In this document: positions 11,472 through 22,119 of the stretch, in pieces
Numbering within the stretch: position 1 is the first letter of the stretch
Layout of the letters: each line of letters begins with the position of its first letter
Assembly: GCF_963855985.1 (NCBI RefSeq)
Contig: NC_087119.1
Location: 9,898,001-9,962,000, forward strand
Length of the DNA: 64,000 nucleotides
Origin: Ostrinia nubilalis
Lineage: Eukaryota; Arthropoda; Insecta; Lepidoptera; Crambidae
Direction: 5' to 3'
Notes under the pieces: generated by a model
What the model was told of the DNA's origin: nothing
Database searches by the model: none
The model's input: only the letters and a program-made list of their open reading frames with translations
Position numbers and translations under genes: made by a program

Positions 11472-13615
11472 CTTATTTACATAATATTCGCGTACCGCGT
11501 CATGTTGTAGGAACGTGTGACCATTCTAGGATCGAATTACACATATTTACGGATGCGAGCGAGGCTGCATACGGTGCATGCGCTTATGTTCGGACGTGCA
11601 ATAGTAATGATGACGTCATCACGGTGAGATTATTATGTTCGAAGAGCCGCGTCGCGCCAGTGAAACCGGTTAGCATTCCACGGCTCGAGTTATGCGGTGC
11701 ACTATTGGGAGCTAGATTGTATGATAAAATAATTAAATCACTTCGATTGAACTTTGACAAAGTTGTTTTTTGGACAGATTCTACTATAGTTCTCAGATGG
11801 TTGCAAATGTCACCACATCAGTTAAAGACTTTTGTTCAGAATCGCGTTGTTGAGATAAATGAGTTGACAAGCAACACAATTTGGCTGCATGTAAACTCGT
11901 CAAATAATCCAGCTGACCTGGTTTCCCGTGGAGTACTTTTAAATGAATTGAGTTCATCAACTTTATGGTGGAACGGACCCACCTTTTTATTTGAAGATAG
12001 CATAAAATGGTCACAAAATCAAAATAATATTTTACAGAACTTAAATGATTTACCTGAGTTAAAACTTCCCACTACAAACTTGTTGTGTAGTAGCGATTCT
12101 AATTTACCTATCATTGATTTCAGCCGATTTTCTAAACTAAATCGATTACAAAGAACTTGTGCTTATGTAATGCGTTTTATACATAACATACGAACAAAAT
12201 CTATTGATGAGCGGTTACACGGGCCGTTATCAGTAGAAGAACTTGATAAATCCTTATTGTTTATAGTTAGACAGGCACAAATGGAATCGTTTCCTGAAGA
12301 ATACAATGCGCTTTATAATAATCTTGCTATAAATAAATCAAAACGTAATATTTCCAGTTTAAATATATTTTTAGATGCTGACAAAATCATAAGAGTCGGG
12401 GGCAGATTAGTTAATTCTGAATTTTCATATGACAAAAAGCACCCCATTTTATTGTGTAGTAAACATATCTTTACCTATTTATTATTTCAAAGTCAACATT
12501 TAAAATTATTGCACGCTGGGCCTCAATTAATTTTATCTCATATCAGAGACAATTGGTGGCCACTAGGCGGTAGAAACTTAGCAAAAAAAGTCGTTAACCA
12601 GTGTGTCATGTGTTGTCGTTTGAAAGGTAAAATAGTACAACCAATCATGGGTAACTTACCAACTGAACGAGTAACTGCAAATTTTCCTTTCATAAACTGT
12701 GGAGTAGACTATGCTGGACCTTTATTTATTTTAAATAAGAAAGGTAGGGGTTCCAGACTAGAAAAATGTTATTTATGTCTATTTATATGTTTTTCAACTC
12801 GAGCGATACACTTGGAACTAGTAACTAGTTTGTCTTCACAGAGTTATATTTTAGCACTGAAACGATTTATTTCCCGGAGAGGAAAACCTTATCAAATATT
12901 TTCCGATAATGGACGTAACTTTGTAGGAACAGCTCGTGAATTTTCAGATTTTTTAAAGAGTAATTCTCAGTCTATCATTGATTACGCTTCAGATAATCAC
13001 ATTAAATTTAAATTCATTCCCCCTTACGCGCCTCATTTTGCCGGTTTATGGGAAGCTGGGATCAAGTCCTGTAAGCACCATATAACACGTGTGGTAGGAA
13101 ATGTAAACATGACTTATGAGGAATTCAGCACAGTTTTGGTACAAATTGAAGCTGTCCTGAATTCCCGCCCTATGTATCCTTTATCCTCAGACCCCAACGA
13201 CTACTCTCCACTCACTCCTGCCCACTTCACTATTGGTCGGCCGCTGACTGCACCTGCAGAGAGTGATGTTACCGCTGCAACCACTCACACACTCAATCGT
13301 TACCAGCGAGTTGAACAGCTGAGGCAGACATTTTGGAGGAGATGGTCTACAGAGTACATATCAGAGCTTCAGAAACGTACTAAATGGCAACAGAAAACTG
13401 AAGACTTGCAAACTGGAACATTGGTTGTCATAAAGGACGATAACCTTCCGCCGCTGAAATGGCGGTTAGGACGCATAATAACTCTGATTTCAGGCAGTGA
13501 CGGCGTACCAAGGGTTGCTGTCATTCGGACGGCCACGGGCGTCATACACAGGGCATTCTCAAAGATATGCCCACTTCCGGTCTCTGAGGTGCCAGGTTCG
13601 AGGCTCGGCGCGTGA
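11459..13615 (+). CDS. BEL RNase H-integrase remnant polyprotein (5'-truncated)
   Basis: The BEL homology starts upstream of the first ATG (11624): the frame reads EALTYLHNIRVPR, then ELHIFTDASEAAYGACAYV (RNase H start) and SKSRVAP..SIPRLELCGA, in a different frame from Gag-protease. Next come FWTDSTIVLRWL (RNase H), a Zn-binding integrase head (H...H...CVMCC), and the integrase core with GVDYAGPL, SDNGRNF and HFAGLWEAG supplying D, D and E. The C-terminal DUF5641-like segment has WRLGRI and RAFSKICPLP. The stop is 51 bp before the 3' LTR. RT palm motifs are absent. With no continuous frame from Gag, this part may be untranslated. Confidence 0.85.
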   Translation, partial: LEALTYLHNIRVPRHVVGTCDHSRIELHIFTDASEAAYGACAYVRTCNSNDDVITVRLLCSKSRVAPVKPVSIPRLELCGALLGARLYDKIIKSLRLNFDKVVFWTDSTIVLRWLQMSPHQLKTFVQNRVVEINELTSNTIWLHVNSSNNPADLVSRGVLLNELSSSTLWWNGPTFLFEDSIKWSQNQNNILQNLNDLPELKLPTTNLLCSSDSNLPIIDFSRFSKLNRLQRTCAYVMRFIHNIRTKSIDERLHGPLSVEELDKSLLFIVRQAQMESFPEEYNALYNNLAINKSKRNISSLNIFLDADKIIRVGGRLVNSEFSYDKKHPILLCSKHIFTYLLFQSQHLKLLHAGPQLILSHIRDNWWPLGGRNLAKKVVNQCVMCCRLKGKIVQPIMGNLPTERVTANFPFINCGVDYAGPLFILNKKGRGSRLEKCYLCLFICFSTRAIHLELVTSLSSQSYILALKRFISRRGKPYQIFSDNGRNFVGTAREFSDFLKSNSQSIIDYASDNHIKFKFIPPYAPHFAGLWEAGIKSCKHHITRVVGNVNMTYEEFSTVLVQIEAVLNSRPMYPLSSDPNDYSPLTPAHFTIGRPLTAPAESDVTAATTHTLNRYQRVEQLRQTFWRRWSTEYISELQKRTKWQQKTEDLQTGTLVVIKDDNLPPLKWRLGRIITLISGSDGVPRVAVIRTATGVIHRAFSKICPLPVSEVPGSRLGA

Positions 13616-13635
13616 CACGACGTGAGCTGAGATGT

Positions 13636-13665
13636 TGAGAGGGAGTCTCTCAAGGCCCGCCGGAA
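13636..13665 (+). promoter_or_regulatory. Probable polypurine tract region of BEL element
   Basis: A purine-rich run GAGATGTTGAGAGGGAG lies about 20 bp before the 3' LTR, where plus-strand DNA synthesis would be primed. The exact tract is uncertain because CGCCGGAA directly abuts the LTR. Confidence 0.4.
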
Positions 13666-14014
13666 TGTTAAGAAGAGCCATCTATTGGAGCGCGTGAGAA
13701 GCTCCAACCAAAGATCAATGGCAATACTATCACCGAGCACACCGCATCGATTACGTCACGCGATGTCAAGAAACCACAACAGATGGCGCTGAAGCACACC
13801 TATATAAACGATTGCACGGACGCTTAACGTCTCTCATTCTCATTTGAACTTTCAACTGAAATATTGTAAACGCTTTATTGTAAAGTAATAAATCCCAGTA
13901 TATCTTCAAAGTCGCCTGATTTACCCGTGTTGATCCATACACACAAGAAGATTAGGAGTCACAGACAATAGCTAGAAATTAGAAGCCTAGAAACACACTC
14001 TGAACACGCAAACA
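13666..14014 (+). repeat. BEL 3' LTR
   Basis: 349 bp, apparently identical to the 5' LTR; TATATAAA at 13801-13808 and AATAAA at 13887-13892. It is followed by the target duplication ACTAG at 14015-14019. Its promoter faces the downstream Ddr exons. Confidence 0.92.
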
Positions 14015-15597
14015 ACTAGGCTAGTGGGAGAACTAGTTCAGCCCAATTATGACGCTCGTGTATAGGTTGAAAATGTAACTCACTCTTCGTCCCCATGCCA
14101 TCTTGTACCGAAAACGTCACCGAGCGAGAAAATAGGCCAGAACGCATCGTTGATAAAATAAAAACTTTCCCACTTATTGTTGTTGTACAAGTTCGAATTC
14201 AAAACCTATCGAGATAAAATGTTAAGAAAAATAAAAAAACGCTTTTTCACGCCGGCCCATCTATCTAATAAACCTAATATTGGTTCGATACGAGCTCAAG
14301 AGGCGTGAAATGACGCCCCTCGCACCGCCCTACGGGGGGGTAAGCCTCACCAAATTGCTGAGACCTCTTCAGTTTTTGTTTCCCTCCACAAAGTCTCGGA
14401 GGTAGCGGGAGAATGAGGGGCCTCGATAACTGGTCAACCAAAGGTGCACCCTATCTTGTGGTATGCAATTAAGGCCTGATAAGGTGGAAAAAAGTTTTTT
14501 ACAATATGCGCTTCATTACTTGGTGCGTAGGTTACTAACACAAATTGTTTTTAGCGATACTTATAGAAGAATGGTCATTGTTGACATAAAAAATGGAGTC
14601 GAAATTCGATCGGGAAAGTAAAAGATAGAATTTTTATTTGATTTTTACGAGCACACAAAATCCGTTCTGTACATGACAGCAATGAAACGTAATGGCACTT
14701 GAAATTCCGCCAGTGGTAATAAAACATCGATTAAATAAATTCCAAAAACGATGCCACTTCCCCGTCATCTACTAATGCAATGTAACAAAATAAGTGATTC
14801 TGTTATTGAAAACATCTCATTGTGTGGAAAATCGAATAATATCCTTGACACATATTTTGGTAAACATCACAAACATTCAATATAGGTTACTAATATGTAT
14901 TATGCGGTCGCCAGGCTTGGTGGTTGTAGGTTCACATCCCGCTGGAGGCAAATTATGAAAAGCACCAGAACTCAAATAGCATAATTATAAAAATAACTCA
15001 GTTTGAGACTGGATAAATAATTGATGCAATAGTTAGAATTAACATTTGAATGCGATCTAAAAAGTTGAAAGTGATAATTTTTATGGGAATTAACAATTAA
15101 ATTAAATCAATCCATTTATCTAATGTCACAACTTTTGGCAGCAAACAAATCCGCCGTCAAATGACAGTTAAGTATAAGAACCACTCGACAAAGTAAGTAG
15201 AAACGTTTGGAGGGAGTATCAATCACTTATATCAACAATAACAGCACTTCAATGGGCCCATAATAATAAAAGTCTAACTTACCTACTTGGCGAATACTTT
15301 GTCCGAAACTCCGAGCAACATTACAATGAAATGTCATACGTCGATTAAAATAGGTCACCACTTCCAATTTTATTACATTTTAGTTTAAAAACTAAAACAA
15401 ACAAACAAAAGAGGTTTACTAGACAGTGACTTTGGAAAACAAGGTTCACATCATCTGAGATAGAAGAAAAACAAATGACAGTCAATTATTTTGATTAGAA
15501 CTTTGTAGAATTCAATTGTTTTTGCGTCTGGGCAGACATGTGGATTCATACGAATCGAAGTGATGTTGACAGATTTGTTTATGTAACATTTTACTTA

Positions 15598-15839
15598 TGC
15601 TGAGTTGCACCGCCTAGCTATAACAGTGACTATAACGATAACCGGTGTATTTTGTATGGAGTTTAACAGATCTTTGACGTTTGTTAAATTCAAAGTAAGA
15701 TGGTGCAACCAAGCCTTAGGCTGGGTAGCACCACCCTACGTTAACTTTGACAAACGTCAAAAATCTGTCAAACTCCATACAAAAACATTGGTTATCGTCA
15801 TATTTACGGTCAAAGTTAGGTGGTGCAACTCAGCCTTAG
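15598..15839. mobile_element. Two adjacent copies of a GTTGCACC-ended MITE
   Basis: Copy 1 (about 15598-15718) and copy 2 (about 15719-15839) each begin GCTGRGTWGCACC and end GGTGCAACYNAGCC, with an inner TTTGACAAACGT or ACGTTTGT segment and CTCCATACAAAA or its complement. Other copies are at 34235-34337, 34684-34803 and 60741-60858. The roughly 105-120 bp size, palindromic ends and several dispersed copies define a MITE family. Here the two copies lie end to end in opposite orientation. Confidence 0.8.
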
Positions 15840-16149
15840 TATGTTTATAAGATGTACCTACGTCACCAAGTTGGCCTTCTGCCACCAGATGTGGTGACAT
15901 CCCCTGAGTTCTCAGTACCTAGCGGGTGCTTGGCAGCGGTGCGAATAACACAGTTTATTGCGAGGCACTGAGCATCTAACCATTATGAGCGGTAATTAAG
16001 GAAATGATGTTCTTGGCTGCCATACATGCTGTAAATTAATGTTTAATTCTGAAGCAGAGCGTTTAAATCCGCCTGTGAAGTGCAATAGACATGGTGTAAT
16101 TATTGTCCAATAAAATAATATTCAATCTCTACCATAACAAATAGAGTTA

Positions 16150-16337
16150 GGCCCAGAACACACGGTGAAATGCAACTGCAATGAGGTGCAACTGACCAGT
16201 TCAAATAGGTTTTAAACTGGTCGCGTCATGTGTGGTCTCTCAACGGACGCTATGGCAGAAACTTAGATGCAACTCAAAAGTAAGTAACTAGAAGTTGCAG
16301 TTTCGTTGCAGTTGCGTTTCACCGTGTGTTCTGGGCC
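16150..16337. mobile_element. PIF/Harbinger-like MITE, 188 bp
   Basis: Ends are GGCCCAGAACACACGGTG and its exact complement; the match continues inward through GAAAYGCAACTGCAA. The element is flanked by TTA at 16147-16149 and 16338-16340, a 3-bp TTA/TAA duplication as made by PIF/Harbinger transposases. There is no coding capacity. Confidence 0.8.
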
Positions 16338-17951
16338 TTACAGCCACACAAAAACTTAAATGCCTTACAAAGGCTTCTAATTTGAATCTACCTTTTTTCC
16401 TTTTCTGGGCGGAACCTAAGTACCTATTATACTCGTAGTTAACACCCTGTATGTAACCGCTTTCATGTACGTACATGTTATACATTGTCTCACAGCATGA
16501 AACTGGGACACTAGTTGTGGCGACCGCTAAAACGAAGTTAAGGCTGAGGTTCTACCACAAAGCTAGCTTGCATCGCCAACGTCCTTCGGGATCTGTGTAG
16601 GTATGGCCAGTGTAAACAATACTTTTATTACGCAGTTTGGCTCTTTCTTTAACATCTAAGTAGTCACGAAATAGTTATGTAATCTTTTAAGTACGGTTCC
16701 CGCTACAAAAGGTGGTAATAAATAGGCACTTCGAATGGTAATTTATATTCGAAACTCAAGATGTTTAAAAATTAAATAAAGCCACTTAACTAATGTTAAA
16801 GTACCTACTTAACTAAAATATTTATTTCATGTTATTTTATGTCCTTATTCTACCATTTTCAAGCAATTTTATTATGATTAGTACTAAGTTATCAAAGGAG
16901 GAAATTTGTTTGAAAACATACTTTGCATAATTTGACGTAATAAAAGACATATTTCCATTTTCTCAGCTTTGCTTTGAATTTTGTCGAAAAATCATAAACC
17001 AGAGCTTTTCTAAGTAGGTAATTCTAATCTTAGCACGCACGCACAAAGCTGACAGAGAGACCTATTTAAAGTTTTATTTTGTTAAGTATTTTACCTTTTC
17101 ACACACAAAGATTTTTTGCTGTCACAAATACTTAAGCCATTAAAGAATCCCTTTTGGGATTTTCCCTTGTCCTTGAGAAAGTAACCTTTGACATTTAGTT
17201 GTAATGAAGCTTTACAATGACATATTATAGCCGGTATACAGGACAGAATCTGGGCAATGAGCCAATGACGCATATTTCGATCCGAAACATTTTTTAAAGC
17301 AAAAAAATCCTTAGTAGAATTCATTTAAAAAACTGAATCATATTAACTGTAAAGTTGTGACATTTCATAATAGGTACTGCTTACTACGAGTACTATTAAT
17401 TCTGTGTTACCTCAGAACCCATTTTGATGACTTTTCTCATAGAGAGATAGATTGGACCTTAGCAAAGGACAAAGGCTAGTTACTTTTCGTCGCGATAAAT
17501 TTACTTGAAAGGGTGAAATATTTCATGAAAGTTTGCATGGAATCATTTCTTCATCTTTATGAAAAAGTCATCATAGCTATTATTTCTAGTAAGATAACCA
17601 TAATATGTCCCAAATAGGTTCTAGGTTAAAAGCGCACGAATTTTTTAACAGACTTAAACGCAGGCAAATCCGCGGGCTTAAACACTCACTCCATAAATAC
17701 GACCAGCCTTCGGTTTCGGAATCTTGTTTCTCATATAATTTTTATATGTTTTGAGAGGGATAACGGAGGACGGGGGCAACCGGCGTGTAATAGGGACTTG
17801 CCCTTTTCTACTTTCTGACCTACTTCGTTACAAGTGTGGCGGTTAAACGCTTCAAATGACACCACTTTATTATTTTATTACCCAAAATCGAAGCCCTTTT
17901 AAGATTTTTCTATACATAAAGTCGTTCTATCATAAAATTGGCTTCAGAAAA

Positions 17952-17988
17952 TCTTCAAATTCAAATTCAAATCTTTATTGCGTACCTA
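17952..17988. repeat. AATTCA-repeat tail
   Basis: TTCAAATTCAAATTCAAATC followed by TTTATTG. The complementary form (AATTTG repeated) is at 36848-36872. Such tails end common lepidopteran interspersed repeats; the rest of the element is not recognisable. Confidence 0.45.
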
Positions 17989-18899
17989 CTAAGTTTGTAA
18001 ATTTGAAGGATAAAGGCTTAACTTATGTGATTTGTTTTTGTAATAATACGGGTTTTGCAGTCTGGGAATGACGTTAAACAATTTAATAATAGTTATTATT
18101 CTAAAGATTGTAGGTAATTATATTAGTGTACTATTAAAATTAAAACTAGAATTATAAGTTCCTGAATGTAATTTTCGTAAGCGCCCATATTATATTAAAT
18201 CACGAAAAACCTGGTTGTGATAGTAATGTTACTGACATTGTACTTATTTAATTATACAGTACCACTAGTACGAAAAACTTTCGAGTTCAAGACGAGGACG
18301 AATTTTTGTACGTTTCGAGTTCGAACTCGAAACGTTCATTCTTGTTTTACTAAGGATCGTACTCGTTAGCTTAACTTTCTAATTTCTTTCGTCGGCACGC
18401 AAGGCCAAGAAGCTTCTTTCGACGAGTCATAGAGTATTTTACAAGTTTTTTTTTATTTAACATGGAATGGTGTGTTCCGTCCGAAACATGCTGCGTTATT
18501 TTAAGATGTTGTTATTAAATTTAAAAAAATAAGTTACAAAGATGAATAATGCTCATAACGCCTCATTAATTGTTTATACGTTTTTGTGTTATTGTTTGTT
18601 TAAAATGTAAGTATTTAAAACCATTATTATTTATTACCAATCAATATTTATATTGTTGGGTAAACAAATTTCGGAACATCTTTCGTCTTGTTAATGTAGC
18701 TGGCAAGCAAAGCGGCGTTATGAATAAATTTAAGTTGCTATAGAAACAATGTTCTGTTGATTGTCACTTGTGTCATAGAAAATAAAAAGAGCTATCCATT
18801 GTGTATTCCTACTGTTGTAATAAATTAATTTCGTGGACAAATCTATCTTCTATTTTTCTACTGTAAAATCACACTCAGCCACACGCTCACACACGTTTT

Positions 18900-19560
18900 A
18901 AAGTAAATAAAGACCATATTAACGATGTTAACATGATGAGACATCGGTAAGTAAATTAAATTAGCAAGTGAAAAGATTTTTTAGTTAAATCATGTAGTTA
19001 AATATGTATATTGTAATTCTATCTTGTTTTAGATTTTATGGAATGGAGGAGAAGATTTAACAGCTAGAAATTAACAAAAATCCTGCAAGAGCATCGAGAT
19101 CTCGCTTTTGGCGAGTGGAAGTCCAAAGGCAAAGTGCAGCGGTTTGCAGTTCTTAGCCTCACTTTTTTGGACCTAACAAGACAGGAAAAGAATAGTCAAA
19201 GGTATGTTGATTGCAATAATTGAATCTTTATTATTTAAGTAGGTACTTACCTATGCATTCTCTAGACAAACTGAAATGTTATGCCCTTTCATATTGATTG
19301 TTAGGATGGCAAGTTAAATTAGTATTTAGTTAACATTACTTTTTCTTTTACAGAGGAAACCCGAGTAGCCAGATGATAATATATGAAACCATGAGCAATT
19401 TGAATAACAATTTTGATTGATTACCAATCATGTATCATACCTATTAATAGAAAATTAAAACTGTTAGGTACCTATGTTTTAATTGAAATTCAAAATATTG
19501 TTTAATGTTTTATAAGTATTTATTAAATAAATTGTCACACATATATTTTGTTTTAATCCC
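18900..19560 (+). other. Possible spliced non-coding transcript inside the TIR element
   Basis: Splice-like signals occur in order: donor CGGTAAGTAAATT near 18955, acceptor TCTTGTTTTAG at 19031, donor AAAGGTATGTTG near 19200, acceptor TTTTCTTTTACAG at 19353, and AATAAA near 19525. The middle exon (about 19032-19200) is less AT-rich than its surroundings but has no long frame. Chance is not excluded. Confidence 0.25.
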
Positions 19561-20234
19561 ATTAATGTCTATTTGCCCGCAAGTGTTGATGGTATTTCTT
19601 AAGTGTGCCTAGGAACCTTAGTCCTATTACTTATTCTGTGCCGGAGCTGGATCTTTGTAAGGTTTGGGTAGGGTAGGTACCTGTAATGATTAATAAATGT
19701 TGATGAGTAGAATACTATAACATTAATTTTATAGTTATTAGTTTAGGTAAATAAGTTTATTAAGATCTAAAACTTTCTGGCTAAAACACTTACGAGCAAA
19801 GGTATGGAATCACCCTGTTGTGTTTTGTTCTGTATGATCTTAAGAACTGAATGCATATGACATTTGTATAAAATAGTTCATGGATAAATCTTATGTAGGC
19901 ATGAGTACCTACCTACTTCTCCGAGTATGTTGGGGGTATTGAGAGCATTGGTTAAGTAATTCCAAATGCTTCTTCATACCATCAGTGCCTTGGTATGAAC
20001 TGGATGCATCTTAATGCATAGCACATAATATAACCTGTAATAATTATTATCTATCAAATGACAAAGAAATCATGTGGTATGTAGAGTAGACAGAATGTAT
20101 GAATAAATTATGTACTTGCCTTGTGTTCCAAGGACACTCTTTTTGTTGCCATAAGACTATCTTTCCGGCAATTTGTCACATAAGTAGGTATCTTACAGGG
20201 CAGATATGTACTATCCTAGACTGCATCCCTCTTA

Positions 20235-20300
20235 ACATCATGTGCGATTGTGGTCAAATACCTGCCTTGTTATGCATAAAAAAATAAATAAATAAAAATC
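20235..20300 (+). repeat. Repeat 3' end with A-rich tail
   Basis: GTGGTCAAATACCTGCCTTG followed by TTATGCATAAAAAAATAAATA. The same string, GCGGTCAAATACCTGCCTTG with a longer A tail, is at 51972-52019. Two copies ending in A-rich tails suggest the 3' end of a retroposon moved by target-primed reverse transcription. Confidence 0.6.
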
Positions 20301-20655
20301 TACTAAAATGCAGGTTTATTGACTTTGAGGCGGTATCGCTGCAACAACCACAACATCAGGATTTAAGTTTTTCCTTATTATGTTGCCCTATTAGATATGA
20401 AATAAACAAACATTAGGAAAAATATCCACAAAATATATTTTTTTACTCACTGTTGGGATGCTTCCTAATCTCTTAACTTAAAGCATCTAAACAATCTAAA
20501 TGATGCCAAACAAGGAAATAAATTCGCCGACCACATAATCTCCACATTTAAGCCTCAAAAACACGTAAAATTTATATCAACGTAATCTTCTCACAACAAA
20601 ATTGACAGTGACACAACATTCGATGATTTCAACGACAACGAAACGACCGTTGATT

Positions 20656-20795
20656 GTCATAAAAAGAAAAAAACACCTAACTTTCGATTTTCTTTCGTAT
20701 CGAGTTCAAATACTAGGCGTGACGAAAGATGGATTTTGTATGAAATAACGTAGTACGATAGGTTCGAAAGTTAGGTGTTTTTTTCTTTTTATGAC
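20656..20795. repeat. 140-bp hairpin-forming inverted repeat
   Basis: Left arm GTCATAAAAAGAAAAAAACA plus CCTAACTTTCGA pairs almost perfectly with the right arm TCGAAAGTTAGGTG plus TTTTTTTCTTTTTATGAC. The arms are about 32 bp with a 76-bp loop. It lies inside the 18260-20892 element near its right end and may be a small nested MITE. Confidence 0.7.
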
Positions 20796-20958
20796 CTATA
20801 GGGGGCGCTGTTTAATTTTTCATACAAAATTTTTCGATGGCACTTTGAATACGCAAACGAAACGAACTCGAAAGTTTTTCGTACTAGAGGTACTGGACTG
20901 GATTATACAGATCCATAATGTGATAAGGAATCCAGAAAACTCACGGAAACAATTTAAC

Positions 20959-20963
20959 GCCCC
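20959..20963. other. Target-site duplication of the Env-bearing LTR element (5' copy)
   Basis: GCCCC before the 5' LTR is repeated at 26151-26155 directly after the 3' LTR, showing that these two LTRs belong to one insertion. Confidence 0.8.
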
Positions 20964-21197
20964 TGTACGAAGTACAGTGCATTCAACTCGCCCGTAAGCG
21001 CGCGGTCAGCATTTACCAATCTGACCCAATTTTAACCTTTTCATTATTTTAATATCTTTAAGTTAGTTCGCGTTCGGTTACCATCGCCGCGTGTACTCAG
21101 CATACCATTTAACCATTTTACGAATATACCAAGTTTAACCAATTTTGACGTTTTATATTATTTCATACTTATTAATTTGTTGGAATTACACCCGACA
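20964..21197 (+). repeat. 5' LTR of the Env-bearing element
   Basis: 234 bp, TG...CA. It matches the 3' LTR except for a 10-bp duplication (TTAACCATTT) present in the 3' copy and about two substitutions near the end. Confidence 0.85.
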
Positions 21198-21200
21198 AAT

Positions 21201-21216
21201 TTGGTCCTTCGAACCT
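21201..21216 (+). promoter_or_regulatory. Primer-binding site of the Env-bearing element
   Basis: TGGTCCTTCGAACC starts four bases after the 5' LTR. It complements a tRNA 3' end containing the conserved GGTTCGA T-arm and terminal CCA. The tRNA was not identified. Confidence 0.65.
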
Positions 21217-21495
21217 TCGGAAAGGTGGGACCTGCCGCGTTGTGAACTTTGTACGTGACGTGTCAGTGACTATCTTTCTGTGTAACCAGCCCTTTGGGGT
21301 ACTTTACCATTTATCGAACCATTTAACTACGAACCAATCAGTGCAAACCAATTGTGACCATTTTGTGTGACCTGTGACCAATATTTGGATTCCCGGCCAC
21401 CAACACCACTACTATCAACGACCAGTAAGCAGAACCACCAAGTAAGATCTTTCCATTTTTATACTAATCAACCACTGCACCAACCAACTACCAAA

Positions 21496-22119
21496 ATGTC
21501 TTCTATCGCCGATCTTATTGCCGCACAAAAGGAGATTATGGAGAATATGAACAAGCTTTACATGAATTTCAAAAAAGAAGGGAAAGAAAGGAAAACCTCT
21601 GATAGCATTAAACGTCGTTTGCAGTCGTTAGAAGCTTTCTGGAGAGAATTTTCGCAAAACCATGAAAAATTAGTCAATATTTGTGATGAAACTGAAGACG
21701 ATATGTATTTTGAGGATGATTCCTATTTAAAAACCAAGAAATTTTATGACGATGTTAGAGTCCATTTACTCAAAAGTTATGATGAAGTAACCAATCGGTC
21801 CCAATCCCCTTCGGGTCCGAAAACCAGTGAAACTCAAAAACCATCAACACCTACCGCACAACCGAGTACGTCAACAGCGGGAACCTCAACATCAGAAACC
21901 ATGCCTAAAAAGGTTCTACCATTACCAAGATTTGTTTTCCATGACGTCGACAAACCAAGTAAAATCGATGAGATGATGAGAAAACAACAAAGCAATTTCA
22001 AAGCGCTAGCTCGAACTATCATTACCAATCGACAACATTCAAACCGACCTAATGAAAATCTACCATTTATTAACTGTCAAGGCCCGATTTACACAAGAAT
22101 TTCTGATCTTCGAGATTAA
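21496..22119 (+). pseudogene. Gag N-terminal remnant of the Env-bearing LTR element
   Basis: Frame from MSSIADLIAAQKEIMENM through NFKKEGKERKT, RRLQSLEAFWREFSQNHEKL, an acidic stretch and a Ser/Thr/Pro-rich linker. The pattern of a helical leader with an NFKK motif, followed by RL..LE..W..F..NH, is the usual start of insect LTR-element Gag. An in-frame ATG at 21367 would add 43 residues of poor quality, so 21496 (CCAAAATGTC) is preferred. Capsid, zinc-knuckle and pol parts are gone; the frame runs into the env-derived sequence and stops at 22119, 207 codons. It is a relic. Confidence 0.72.

Larger units (their letters stand above)
8784..14014 (+). mobile_element. BEL/Pao LTR retrotransposon, RT-deleted, with identical LTRs
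   Basis: Two 349-bp direct LTRs (8784-9132 and 13666-14014) begin TGTTAAG and end CAAACA, appear identical base for base, and are flanked by the 5-bp duplication ACTAG. Between them are a Gag-protease frame (9339-11471) and an RNase H-integrase frame (about 11459-13615). The reverse transcriptase that should lie between protease and RNase H is absent, so the copy is 5.2 kb. It lies in the first Ddr intron in the same orientation as the gene. Identical LTRs mean a recent insertion; without its own RT it must have been moved by a complete relative, or have lost RT during its last reverse transcription. Confidence 0.92.
14020..18259. other. First Ddr intron between BEL and the 2.6-kb TIR element
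   Basis: No gene found. Recognised contents are the MITE pair at 15598-15839, a Harbinger-like MITE at 16150-16337, and an (AATTCA)-type repeat tail near 17955. The remainder is AT-rich DNA with no feature I can support. Confidence 0.55.
18260..20892. mobile_element. 2.6-kb terminal-inverted-repeat DNA element
   Basis: The ends TACCACTAGTACGAAAAACT and, inverted, TACCTCTAGTACGAAAAACT continue as TTCGAGTTC, so about 29 of the outer bases pair with one mismatch. The 9-mer ATTATACAG is directly before the left end (18251-18259) and recurs at 20902-20910, nine bases beyond the right end. No long transposase frame exists inside. An internal 140-bp hairpin is at 20656-20795 and a repeat tail at 20235-20300. 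Superfamily is unassigned. Confidence 0.65.

Noticed and set aside
14905..14960. B-box-like GGTTCACATCCC
   Set aside because: No A box at suitable distance and no repeat of the unit elsewhere in the window.
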